Assembly: GCA_903821805.1 (NCBI GenBank)
Contig: CAIJNA010000172.1
Coordinates: 1-15,024 of the forward strand
DNA length: 15,024 nucleotides
Direction of reading: 5' to 3'
Source of the DNA: an uncultured Campylobacterota bacterium
GTDB taxonomy: Bacteria; Campylobacterota; Campylobacteria; Campylobacterales; Arcobacteraceae
In this document: piece by piece, positions 1 to 7,331 of the stretch
Layout: each line of letters opens with the position of its first letter
Numbering within the stretch: position 1 is the stretch's first letter
Program-made: the position numbers and the translations under genes
Notes under the pieces: model-generated
Told to the model about the DNA's origin: nothing
The model's database searches: none
The model's input: the letters and a program-made list of their open reading frames with translations, nothing else

Positions 1-37
1 ATAAGTTTTTTGGAGATAATCTTTCTATATATAAAAA

Positions 38-640
38 TTACACAATAGTTTTGATGATTTTCATGGCAAGCTTGAGAGCTTGGGAACGGTGTGAAATATC
101 TTTTTTTAAATCAGCTGGCAATTCGCCTAAAGTTTTATTGTATCCATGTGGAATAAAAATTGGATCATAACCAAATCCACCATCTCCATGAACTGTATCT
201 ATAACATCACCATATAACCAACCATGAGTTGTGTAAATATTATTTTTATATGAAATTGCTATGCATGCTGTGTAGAATGCGGATGTTTTTGCAAGTTGTT
301 TTGTTTTTAGATTTTCTGTGAGTTTAATAATATTATCTTTATCTGTTGCATTTGGTCCTGCATATCTTGCGCTGTAAATATTTGGTTCTCCAGATAGAGC
401 ATTAACGCTTAGTCCACTATCATCAGATATAACTAAATAATTATCTAAGCTTTTGTTATCGCTTATCATCTCAGCAATAGTTTTTGCTTTCTTTATAGCA
501 TTTTCTTGAAAAGTATTACCATCTTCCTCTATATCAATATCACCTAAAATATCTTTCATTGTAACTATTTCATACTCTGGTAAAAGAGCTTTAAGCTCTT
601 TAATTTTTCCTTGATTTGTTGAGGCTAAAACTATTGTCAT
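38..640 (-). CDS. rdgB: RdgB/HAM1 family non-canonical purine NTP pyrophosphatase
   Basis: Hydrolyses ITP, dITP and XTP to monophosphates plus pyrophosphate, keeping deaminated purines out of DNA and RNA in the cytoplasm. At 200 residues it has the family's usual length. Visible motifs in order: the N-terminal substrate loop ASTNQGKIKE (residues 6-15), the catalytic-acid segment ISDDSGL (71-77; D73 and D74), GGFGYDP (154-160) and the C-terminal base-recognition SHR (183-185). The ATG start gives the expected first strand MTIVLAS. I see no good Shine-Dalgarno sequence, but the start lies only 14 bases after the aroQ stop, so it is probably translated from the aroQ transcript. Family assignment is secure from motifs; nothing is missing or broken. 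Bases 1-37 downstream hold nothing I can call. Confidence 0.96.
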   Translation of the reverse strand: MTIVLASTNQGKIKELKALLPEYEIVTMKDILGDIDIEEDGNTFQENAIKKAKTIAEMISDNKSLDNYLVISDDSGLSVNALSGEPNIYSARYAGPNATDKDNIIKLTENLKTKQLAKTSAFYTACIAISYKNNIYTTHGWLYGDVIDTVHGDGGFGYDPIFIPHGYNKTLGELPADLKKDISHRSQALKLAMKIIKTIV

Positions 641-654
641 AATTATTTTATGTA

Positions 655-1161
655 CTATTCTTGTTCTGTTGGCTCAGCAGACACTTCTTCTGAAGTTTGA
701 GCATTTGCAGCTGCTTGCGCACCATGAATTTCAGAAATTATTTGAGTAAGAGCTATAAGCCCTAAATGATAACCAAATGGTCCAAAACCTGTTATTACTC
801 CTGTACTTGCGCTTGCTGTAATTGATTTTTGTCTAAATTCTTCTCTATGATATATGTTTGAAATATGAACTTCAACAGTTGGCAATGCTACAGCTTTTAG
901 TGCATCTGCAATTGCAATGCTTGTATGCGTGTAAGCAGCTGGATTTATAAGGATTCCGTTTACAGTTCCCATACACTCTTGAATTCTATCAATAATTTCA
1001 CCTTCTAAATTTGATTGAAAGAATTCAAGTTCAATTCCATTTTGTGAAGCGCTAGCTTCTAATTGAGCATGAATCTGATCCAAAGTCATTGGTCCATAAA
1101 TATGTCTTTCTCTCATTCCCAACATATTTAAATTTGGTCCTTGAATAACTGCTATTTTCAT
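655..1161 (-). CDS. aroQ: 3-dehydroquinate dehydratase, type II
   Basis: Dehydrates 3-dehydroquinate to 3-dehydroshikimate (third shikimate-pathway step) in a cytoplasmic dodecamer. Recognised by GPNLNMLGMRE near the N-terminus, with N10, R17 and Y22 at the family's active-site positions, then INPAAYTHTS (72-81; N73 and H79), the catalytic histidine in EVHISN (H99), and REEFRQKS (106-113). The enzyme is normally about 140-160 residues; this one has 168 because of an Ala/Glu-rich tail from about residue 147, discussed as a finding. The ATG is preceded by AAGAAGGA at suitable spacing. It is the first gene of a probable aroQ-rdgB pair and diverges from the mqnX-like gene across 82 bases. Chorismate made downstream is also the entry substrate of the futalosine menaquinone pathway, to which the divergent neighbour belongs. 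Confidence 0.97.
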   Translation of the reverse strand: MKIAVIQGPNLNMLGMRERHIYGPMTLDQIHAQLEASASQNGIELEFFQSNLEGEIIDRIQECMGTVNGILINPAAYTHTSIAIADALKAVALPTVEVHISNIYHREEFRQKSITASASTGVITGFGPFGYHLGLIALTQIISEIHGAQAAANAQTSEEVSAEPTEQE

Positions 1162-1195
1162 AAATAATCCTTCTTTGTGTTAATAATTTTTAATT

Positions 1196-1204
1196 TGCTA
1201 TAAT
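1196..1204 (+). promoter_or_regulatory. Extended -10 promoter for mqnX-like/sppA operon
   Basis: TGC followed directly by TATAAT (hexamer 1199-1204) is a perfect extended -10 element, 39 bases before the ATG at 1244. No convincing -35 is needed or seen; the upstream DNA is T-rich, as is common in Campylobacterota promoters. The Shine-Dalgarno AGGA lies at 1235-1238. The same 82-base gap must also carry the minus-strand aroQ promoter, for which I see only weak candidates. Confidence 0.6.
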
Positions 1205-1243
1205 AACCAAAACAAACTAAAATCAAATAAATATAGGACCAAA

Positions 1244-2473
1244 ATGAACTTTTTAGCCAGCGATTGGATATTAACTTGTGATGAAAATTTTGCAATTATT
1301 AAAGATGGAGTAATTGTATTTGATGAAACAATAATAGATATAAATACAAAAGAAAATATTGAAAAGAAATATCCAGAATGTGAAATTGTATACCAAGGTG
1401 AAAATAGCGTTATTATGCCTGGACTTATTAATGCGCACCTTCATCTTGAATTTAGTGCCAACAAAACAACTCTAAGCTATGGAAATTTTGTTAAATGGCT
1501 TTTTTCTGTTATTCAAAATCGCGAAGAATTAATTGAGAAAGCAACGAAAGAGCTTATGGATAATGAATTGAATAAATTACTTTCAAATGGAACAACAACC
1601 ATTGGTGCGATTAGTTCATATGGATTTGATTTAAATTCATGTTCAGAAACAAAATTAAATGTAGTTTATTTTACTGAAATTTTAGGTAGTAAGCCAGAAA
1701 TGATAGATACACTATTGCAAGACTTTAGAGAGAAATTTCTTCTAGCAAAAAAACATAAATCAGCTAACTTTATACCTGCAATAGCTATCCATTCTCCATA
1801 TTCAACACATCCATTTTTAATTCGTGAAGCTTTACGTATAGCAAGAGAAGAAAATGCGCCTGTATCTGCTCATTTTATGGAAAGTCCTGCAGAAAACGAT
1901 TGGCTGAATTATTCAAATGGTGAATTTGCGATGTTCTTTAAAGATATGCTAAATCAACAAAAATCACTACAAACACCAAGTGAATTTTTGATGTCATTTA
2001 AGAATACAAATAAATTGAGCTTTACTCATTGCGTTGAAGCCAATAAAGATGAATTATCAAAAATCAAAGAACTTGGAGCAACTATTATACATTGCCCAAA
2101 TTCAAATAGATTACTAAATAATAAAACTTTAAATTTAGAATATATGGATAGTATTCCTCTTGCTATTGGTACAGATGGGCTTAGTTCAAACTACACTTTA
2201 GATTTGTTTGAAGAGCTAAAAAGTGCTTTTTTCATTCACAAACAATTTCAAACTGAGGAATTGGCAAATAAACTTATATTGTCAGCAACTAATGGTGGAG
2301 CAATTGCTCTTGGGCTAGAAAATAAAGGTAGTTTAAAAATAGCAAAAGATTCTGATTTGATTGTTTTCAATCTTCCAGATTCTGTAGAAATTGAGAATTT
2401 AACAACTTCAATTATTTTACACAAAACAAAAGTAAATAAAACATTCATAAGGGGAAATAATGAACTTAACTAA
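1244..2473 (+). CDS. mqnX: Aminofutalosine deaminase family amidohydrolase (MqnX-like)
   Basis: A 409-residue metal-dependent hydrolase of the amidohydrolase superfamily (TrzA/SsnA-like), probably deaminating 6-amino-6-deoxyfutalosine to futalosine for menaquinone synthesis. The metal site is complete: HxH at H65/H67 in INAHLHLEF, H210 (SAHFMES), H262 (THCVEA) and D311 (GTDGLSSN). The motif HCPNSNRLL follows H283. HSPYSTHP (183-190) is also present. The HLHLEF plus HCPNSNRLL pattern matches the subgroup annotated in Campylobacterota as aminofutalosine deaminase. Family membership is seen directly; the substrate is inferred from that subgroup. Other deaminases such as guanine or S-adenosylhomocysteine deaminase are alternatives. 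AGGA lies 5 bases before the ATG. Its last 14 bases overlap sppA, so the two are co-transcribed and perhaps translationally coupled. Confidence 0.82.
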   Translation: MNFLASDWILTCDENFAIIKDGVIVFDETIIDINTKENIEKKYPECEIVYQGENSVIMPGLINAHLHLEFSANKTTLSYGNFVKWLFSVIQNREELIEKATKELMDNELNKLLSNGTTTIGAISSYGFDLNSCSETKLNVVYFTEILGSKPEMIDTLLQDFREKFLLAKKHKSANFIPAIAIHSPYSTHPFLIREALRIAREENAPVSAHFMESPAENDWLNYSNGEFAMFFKDMLNQQKSLQTPSEFLMSFKNTNKLSFTHCVEANKDELSKIKELGATIIHCPNSNRLLNNKTLNLEYMDSIPLAIGTDGLSSNYTLDLFEELKSAFFIHKQFQTEELANKLILSATNGGAIALGLENKGSLKIAKDSDLIVFNLPDSVEIENLTTSIILHKTKVNKTFIRGNNELN

Positions 2474-3338
2474 TTTATTTCAAAATATTCTTTTACCAAT
2501 TACGGCAACAATTTCTTTTATTCAAAATCACTTTAAAGCAACAGTGTTAGTTCTTGTAGTGTTTTTTATTTATCAAAATTCTAATAGTGAGAAACTAGTT
2601 ACTCCAAATTTAAAAACCATACATCTTGATGGTGCTATTATGGATGCAAGTTTTGTTTTGGAAGAGATCGAGAAGACAAAAAAAGATGATTCAATAAAAG
2701 GTGTTTTGCTTGATGTTAATTCTCCAGGAGGAGCTGTAGCTCCTTCAATTGAGATTGCATATGCAATAAAAGAACTAAATCAAATCAAGCCAGTTATTGC
2801 TTATGCAAGTGGGACTATGGCGAGCGGTAGTTACTATTCATCAATTTTCGCGTCAAAAATAGTTGCAAATCCAGGAAGTATGATCGGAAGCATTGGTGTT
2901 ATTATGGAAAGTGTTGATGCGAGTTCTTTAATGAGTAAATTAGGAATTAAAACTCAGACTGTAAAAATGGGAACATACAAAGAAGCTGGCACACCAACAA
3001 GAAAATGGACAAAAGAAGAATTAGCAGAGCTAAATAAAGTTATTTTAGGAACATACGACATGTTTGTTCAAGATGTTGCGAATGCTAGAAAATTAAAAAT
3101 TGAAGATAAAAATAAATATGCCGATGCTCATATATTTACAGCGAGTCAAGCAAAAGATGTTGGACTAGTTGATACTGTTGCAACAATGACTCAAGCAAAA
3201 AAAATGGTTGAAGTAGCTGCAAAAGTACAAGATCCAGTTTGGGACAAAAAAGACAAAATGGACAAATTCTTAGATAAATTAGCAAATGAAACTATCAGCA
3301 AGATAGCACTTACTGGTTCAAAACTAGTTGCCTACTAA
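2460..3338 (+). CDS. sppA: Signal peptide peptidase SppA, short form (S49)
   Basis: Membrane-anchored serine protease that degrades cleaved signal peptides. At 292 residues it is the short single-domain form, not the 67-kDa E. coli type. One transmembrane anchor lies at about residues 27-39 (ATVLVLVVFFIYQ). The S49 domain follows: SPGGAV (88-93), the nucleophile S122 in TMASGSYY, GSIGVI (143-148) and the general base K174 in GTYKEAG. The Ser-Lys spacing of 52 equals that of Bacillus SppA (S147/K199). The ATG lies inside the end of the mqnX-like gene, with GGGG (2451-2454) as ribosome binding site, so the two reading frames overlap by 14 bases. It ends 8 bases short of the convergent xseA stop. 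The pairing with mqnX looks organisational, with no evident biochemical link. Confidence 0.94.
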   Translation: MNLTNLFQNILLPITATISFIQNHFKATVLVLVVFFIYQNSNSEKLVTPNLKTIHLDGAIMDASFVLEEIEKTKKDDSIKGVLLDVNSPGGAVAPSIEIAYAIKELNQIKPVIAYASGTMASGSYYSSIFASKIVANPGSMIGSIGVIMESVDASSLMSKLGIKTQTVKMGTYKEAGTPTRKWTKEELAELNKVILGTYDMFVQDVANARKLKIEDKNKYADAHIFTASQAKDVGLVDTVATMTQAKKMVEVAAKVQDPVWDKKDKMDKFLDKLANETISKIALTGSKLVAY

Positions 3339-3366
3339 ATATCAATCTATATATTTAGTGATTTTT
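3334..3366 (+). terminator. AT-rich hairpin terminator at sppA/xseA convergence
   Basis: Perfect 9-base inverted repeat ACTAAATAT (3334-3342) and ATATTTAGT (3351-3359) with an 8-base loop, followed on the plus strand by a T-rich stretch (GATTTTTG). The stem includes the sppA stop codon, and the xseA stop (3347-3349) sits in the loop. It reads best as a rho-independent terminator for sppA. On the minus strand no U-run follows, so it is a poor terminator for xseA. The stem has few G-C pairs, so strength is uncertain. Confidence 0.5.
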
Positions 3367-4549
3367 GAAGTATTTTACATTGGAATTTATTTTTAGGCGT
3401 TTCCAAAGTTATTTCATCTGAAATATTAAAATTATCAATATCAATAATTTTATTTTCTTTAGTAACTTGAACGAAACCTTTATTGATTTTTTTATTTGGG
3501 TGATTATTTTCAAAAACTTGAACAACAAAATCAATCTTTTTTTGTTGTTCAATTAAAAATTGTTGATGTCTCTGTATAATTTGTTTTTTAATATATGAAA
3601 TTGTTTGCTCAATCAGACTAAATCTTTTTGAAAATGAATGTTGGTTAAATAATGATCTCATGCTTTCCAATGCGAAACTTTTAGTTTGAAATATTATTTT
3701 TAATTTTGAATTTAATTCATCTTTAAAACCATCTACATACATAATTAAATCATTAATATTAGGTGTGGATATCTCAATTGCATTGGATGGTGTACTCGCT
3801 CTAACATCTGCAACAAAATCACTTATAACAAAATCATTCTCATGTCCAACTGCACTAATAATTGGTGTTTTAGAATTAAATATAGCATCTGCTACATTTT
3901 CTTCATTAAAAGCCCATAAGTCTTCAATGCTTCCTCCACCTCTTCCAACTATCATAATGCTATCTTTAACATTTGAAGCTAAGCTATCAGCAAATTTGAT
4001 ACTTCTAGCAATATCATCTTTAGCGCCTACACCCTGAACTAAGGTTGGTATCAAAATCATCTTAGCAATAGGATAACGATGCGCTAATATTTTTTTCATA
4101 TCTTCAATGGCTGCACCTGTATTTGATGTTACAACGTAAATATTTTTTGGATAATCTGGAAGTTCTTTTTTGATAGATTTATAAAAATATCCCTTGATTT
4201 GTAGTTTAGTTTTTAGTTGCTCAAAAGCCAAAGAAAGTTCTCCAACTCCGCTAGGCTCAATTTTTGTGCATAAAATTTGATAAGTACCCCTTGGAACATA
4301 AACTGTGACACTACCTCTGATAGTTATCTTCATGCCAGGTGTTAATTTAAATTTTAAATATTGTGCATTTCCCTTGAACATGACACATGAAATAGTAGAT
4401 TTATCATCTTTAATACTAAAATAAATATGACCACTACTATGATATGTTAAATTTGAAATTTCACCATCAACATAAACATTAGAAAATGTTGTTTCCAATA
4501 GAGCATTTATTTGGTTATTGAGCTCATTTACTGTTAATGGAACATTCAA
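3347..4549 (-). CDS. xseA: Exodeoxyribonuclease VII large subunit
   Basis: Catalytic subunit of exonuclease VII, which with XseB degrades single-stranded DNA to oligonucleotides. The N-terminal OB-fold spans about residues 1-100 (VYVDGEISNLTYHSSGHIYF). The catalytic core shows VVTSNTGAAIEDM (139-151), GRGGGSIEDLWAFNEE (202-217) and HENDFVISDFVADVRASTPS (236-255), holding the conserved His, Asp and Arg residues. A helical region follows. At 400 residues it is shorter than E. coli XseA (456), mainly in the C-terminal half. The start is TTG at 4547-4549, supported by TGGA 6 bases upstream and by the residues MNVPLTVNELN that open the domain; the nearby ATG is out of frame. It starts 11 bases after the ubiE stop, so it is probably co-transcribed. 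xseB is not in this window. Confidence 0.95.
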   Translation of the reverse strand: MNVPLTVNELNNQINALLETTFSNVYVDGEISNLTYHSSGHIYFSIKDDKSTISCVMFKGNAQYLKFKLTPGMKITIRGSVTVYVPRGTYQILCTKIEPSGVGELSLAFEQLKTKLQIKGYFYKSIKKELPDYPKNIYVVTSNTGAAIEDMKKILAHRYPIAKMILIPTLVQGVGAKDDIARSIKFADSLASNVKDSIMIVGRGGGSIEDLWAFNEENVADAIFNSKTPIISAVGHENDFVISDFVADVRASTPSNAIEISTPNINDLIMYVDGFKDELNSKLKIIFQTKSFALESMRSLFNQHSFSKRFSLIEQTISYIKKQIIQRHQQFLIEQQKKIDFVVQVFENNHPNKKINKGFVQVTKENKIIDIDNFNISDEITLETPKNKFQCKILQKSLNI

Positions 4550-4560
4550 GTTATATCCAA

Positions 4561-5274
4561 TTAAATTTTTCTAGCTATAAAAGTTGTACTCATATCAAGA
4601 GAATACCCTTGAGTAAAAATAGGTTCAAGTCCAACAGATTTTAATTCATTAATCATCTCTTTTGTTGTTATAAAACTATCAATCGATGCTGGCAAATACA
4701 TATAAGCTTCACTATCGCCCGAAATAAGTCCTCCAATGACTGGCATAATTCTATGCATATAGAAATTTGTAATTTTTGCTGCTAAATCATTTTTATCATT
4801 TTTAGTGAACTCTAAAATTACTAAAATACCATTTGGTTTTAAAACTCTTGCGAATTCTTCAAGTGCTTCTTGTCTTTTAACTACATTTCTTATCCCGTAA
4901 GATATTGAAATAATGTCAGCACTTTCATTATCAAGTGGCAGATTTTCAGCTCCAGCTTCAATAAAGATACCATCTTGTATTTTTGTTTTTCCAACCTCCA
5001 TCATTCCAACACTAGGGTCAATTCCTATAATTTTATCAAGAGTAATAGTATTGTTTGATGCTATATTTTTCCAATCTATCATAAGGTCACCAGTTCCACA
5101 AGCTACATCAACGATAGTATCAATATGTTGTTTATTGTAAAAAGAAAATACCATATTGCAAGCCTTAGCTCTCCATAATTTGTCAATTCCCATACTTAAA
5201 ATTCTATTTGCCAAATCATATGTTTTAGCTATTTTATTAAACATACTTACTATTTCTTCTTGATTTCTACTCAC
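4561..5274 (-). CDS. ubiE: Demethylmenaquinone methyltransferase UbiE/MenG
   Basis: S-adenosylmethionine-dependent C-methyltransferase for the last step of menaquinone synthesis (demethylmenaquinone to menaquinone). It has 237 residues, about family size. Motifs: MFNKIAKTYDLANRILSMGID at the N-terminus, SAM-binding motif I VDVACGTGD (55-63), GIDPSVGMM (84-92), SYGIRNV (125-131) and the late motif SGDSEAYMYLPASI, the family's usual P.SI site. The start is GTG at 5272-5274, chosen because a strong AAGGAG lies 5 bases upstream and the protein then starts just before the conserved F-x-I-A-x-x-Y-D segment. It precedes xseA by 11 bases. Because the window also encodes an MqnX-like enzyme of the futalosine route and no ubiquinone genes, the menaquinone role is likelier than the ubiquinone role; that choice is inference. 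Confidence 0.94.
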   Translation of the reverse strand: MSRNQEEIVSMFNKIAKTYDLANRILSMGIDKLWRAKACNMVFSFYNKQHIDTIVDVACGTGDLMIDWKNIASNNTITLDKIIGIDPSVGMMEVGKTKIQDGIFIEAGAENLPLDNESADIISISYGIRNVVKRQEALEEFARVLKPNGILVILEFTKNDKNDLAAKITNFYMHRIMPVIGGLISGDSEAYMYLPASIDSFITTKEMINELKSVGLEPIFTQGYSLDMSTTFIARKI

Positions 5275-5310
5275 GGGATCTCCTTAATTTTGACTATTTG
5301 TCTTATATTT

Positions 5311-5316
5311 ATTATA
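5311..5316 (-). promoter_or_regulatory. Candidate -10 for ubiE-xseA
   Basis: A perfect TATAAT on the minus strand lies 37 bases before the GTG of ubiE, in the 83-base gap after the phosphoesterase gene. No good -35 is visible at standard spacing. The surrounding DNA is very AT-rich, so chance matches are common. Confidence 0.4.
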
Positions 5317-5357
5317 TTTTATTCTAACTAAGTTTATATTTACAATCGCTTTTCATT

Positions 5358-6170
5358 TTAAGACAATAATGCTTGTGTCAATATTGGATGTTGGTCACTA
5401 AATAATTTTAATTTCATTCCATCTATCGCTTTCCCATTTTCATCAACATCAACAATCATTATCTGGAAAATTGTTTTGCAACTTTTTGGAATATCAAAAT
5501 GTCCGCCCAGACCTGTTAAGGCTTTTTGTAATGGAACATGACTATCCATGCCTATAACATTATCCCTACAACCAGTTAATCCTATATCTGTGACATAAAA
5601 TGTGCCATTTGCTACTTCAAAGTCATCTGTTCCGATATGAGTGTGTGTACCACAAATAGCACTTACGTTACCTTTTAATAACTCATACATTACTCTCTTT
5701 TCTGCAGTAGCTTCACCGTGGAAATCTACAAATATATGAAAAATTCCATCGTTATTCAATTGCTTAACAACTTCTTGTGCGACTATAAATGGATTTGTAA
5801 CTTGAGGCATTCCGTATATACCCATTAAATTTAAAATGGCAATTTTTTGATTATTAACTTCGAATATCTTAAGACCTGTTCCATCTACTCCATCTGGGTA
5901 GTTATGTGGTCTCATAACTGGGGCTGTTTTCAAAAGAGCTAAAATATCTTTTTTCTTATCCCATGTATGATTTCCACCAGTCAAAACATCAATACCACAT
6001 TTTAAAAGCTCATCTGCACTTTCATGTGTAATACCAAATCCATGACTTGCATTTTCACCATTTGCTATCACAAAGTCTATACTATAAGTCTCTCGTATTT
6101 TTTTTAATTCTTTTTTTATATGATTTCGTCCTGGACGACCAATAATATCACCAATAAATGCAACTCTCAT
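5358..6170 (-). CDS. YmdB/TIGR00282-family metallophosphoesterase
   Basis: A 270-residue calcineurin-like phosphoesterase of the TIGR00282 family. The characterised Bacillus member YmdB hydrolyses 2',3'-cyclic nucleotides. The binuclear metal site can be read off: D8 (FIGDIIGRPGR), E39/N40 (ANGENASHG), N67/H68 (GGNHTWD), H151 (DFHGEA), and H176/H178 (GTHTHIGTDD). These match the positions known for YmdB almost residue for residue. The conserved RPHNYP (87-92) and DIGLTGCRDNVIG segments are present. Length is typical. The ATG is preceded by an AGGT-type ribosome site, and the protein starts directly on the first beta strand. It follows the flavoprotein by 93 bases and precedes ubiE by 83, so it may be its own transcription unit. 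The physiological role in this phylum is unknown to me; an RNA-turnover role would be an inference from YmdB. Confidence 0.9.
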   Translation of the reverse strand: MRVAFIGDIIGRPGRNHIKKELKKIRETYSIDFVIANGENASHGFGITHESADELLKCGIDVLTGGNHTWDKKKDILALLKTAPVMRPHNYPDGVDGTGLKIFEVNNQKIAILNLMGIYGMPQVTNPFIVAQEVVKQLNNDGIFHIFVDFHGEATAEKRVMYELLKGNVSAICGTHTHIGTDDFEVANGTFYVTDIGLTGCRDNVIGMDSHVPLQKALTGLGGHFDIPKSCKTIFQIMIVDVDENGKAIDGMKLKLFSDQHPILTQALLS

Positions 6171-6263
6171 TCTTACCTGCTAAATTTTTTCGCTATGTTA
6201 TCATAAGATTTATTTAGGCAAGTCGATACTATCGTGTAGTTTTAGAAATTTATTGCTTTAATA

Positions 6264-7307
6264 TTATGATTTATTTAATTTTGTTCCACAAACATATCCG
6301 CTACTAAATGCCCATTGAAAATTATAACCGCCAAGTTCCCCTGTAACATCCAAAACTTCGCCTATAAAAAATAAATTCTTTTGTATTTTACTTTCAAAAT
6401 TAAAATTAATTTCATCAACTGAAATACCCCCTCTGGTAACTTCAGCTTTTGTGTATCCAAAATTTCCAGCTGGTGACATTTGATAATCATGAATATTAAT
6501 ATCCATATCTTTTACAGCCTGTTTAAATCTTTTTGGTAAATAACTATCTTTTTCTGGTGAAAAGTCAATTGATATTTGACCCTTAACCCAATAAAGAGAT
6601 GTACTTAAAATAACTGGTCCACTACAACCTTTATGAGTAAATAATAAGCTTCCTTTTAGAGTTTTATTTCCTATAGTAACTCTAGCATTCATTGAAAGTC
6701 CAGAAAGTTCTTTAAACCAGAATTGATCTTTTTGAACAGTAAACCCTACTAAAGCAGGATTTTGTTTTACAATAGAGTGACCAAACTTTTGACCTATTTT
6801 GTATCCAATATCTGTTGCTCCAAGTATTGGATAAGACAATCCGCCTGTAGATACAATTAGTTTTTTACATTTTAATGTCTTCTTTGATGTTTTAATTAAA
6901 TATTCATTATGTTCATATTCTACATCTAAAACTTCACAATCAAGTAAAAACTCGCAATGTTTAGTAAGCATTAAAAACATGCTAATAACTTCGTCGCTTG
7001 AATTACAAAAATATGTTCCTTTAACAATTTTCTCATTTAGAGTTGTCTTAAGATTATTGATTTTTAGAAATTTTAGAAGTGAAATATTATCAAATTGAGA
7101 AAAGGTTTTTGTTATGAAATCTTGATTTCCATCAAAATATTCACTATTTAGATATTCGTTGGTTATATTGCATTTTCCACCGCCACTAACTTTTATTTTG
7201 GAACCGATTTTTTGATTTTTATCTATAATACAGATTTTTTGATTTTTGAGTTGTGAAGCTGCGATAAGTCCGCTAGCTCCAGCTCCAATAATAATTATGT
7301 CATACAT
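6264..7307 (-). CDS. HI0933-family FAD-dependent oxidoreductase
   Basis: An aminoacetone-oxidase/HI0933-like flavoprotein whose substrate is unknown. The N-terminal dinucleotide-binding fold is clear: GAGASGL (8-14), an acidic strand end at D29, then the family signature KVSGGGKCNITN (39-50). STGGLSYPILGATDIGY, LLFTHKGCSGPVIL and AEVTRGGIS follow. The C-terminal FAD-binding segment IGEVLDVTGELGGYNFQWAFSSG is near-diagnostic for the family. At 347 residues it is clearly shorter than the usual 390-400; the missing part lies after LFTHKGCSGPVIL, in the inserted domain, while both FAD-binding ends are intact. No frameshift is evident. The ATG lies 24 bases after the helicase stop with no clear Shine-Dalgarno, suggesting translation from the helicase message. 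Confidence 0.88.
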   Translation of the reverse strand: MYDIIIIGAGASGLIAASQLKNQKICIIDKNQKIGSKIKVSGGGKCNITNEYLNSEYFDGNQDFITKTFSQFDNISLLKFLKINNLKTTLNEKIVKGTYFCNSSDEVISMFLMLTKHCEFLLDCEVLDVEYEHNEYLIKTSKKTLKCKKLIVSTGGLSYPILGATDIGYKIGQKFGHSIVKQNPALVGFTVQKDQFWFKELSGLSMNARVTIGNKTLKGSLLFTHKGCSGPVILSTSLYWVKGQISIDFSPEKDSYLPKRFKQAVKDMDINIHDYQMSPAGNFGYTKAEVTRGGISVDEINFNFESKIQKNLFFIGEVLDVTGELGGYNFQWAFSSGYVCGTKLNKS

Positions 7308-7331
7308 AATAATTTTTGTTCGAAAAGGAAA

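Noticed and set aside
2729..2744. AGGAGCT-GT-AGCTCCT inverted repeat
   Set aside because: Lies in the conserved SppA SPGGAVAPS coding segment and is explained by codon choice.
5275..5357. Riboswitch or leader element before ubiE
   Set aside because: The 83-base gap is almost pure A/T with no stable pairing or known aptamer motif; only a candidate -10 is visible.
6224..6234. CGATA-C-TATCG palindrome between the flavoprotein and phosphoesterase genes
   Set aside because: Only 5-base arms, no T-run in either direction and no recognised operator match; likely chance, though it is the only symmetric site in that gap.
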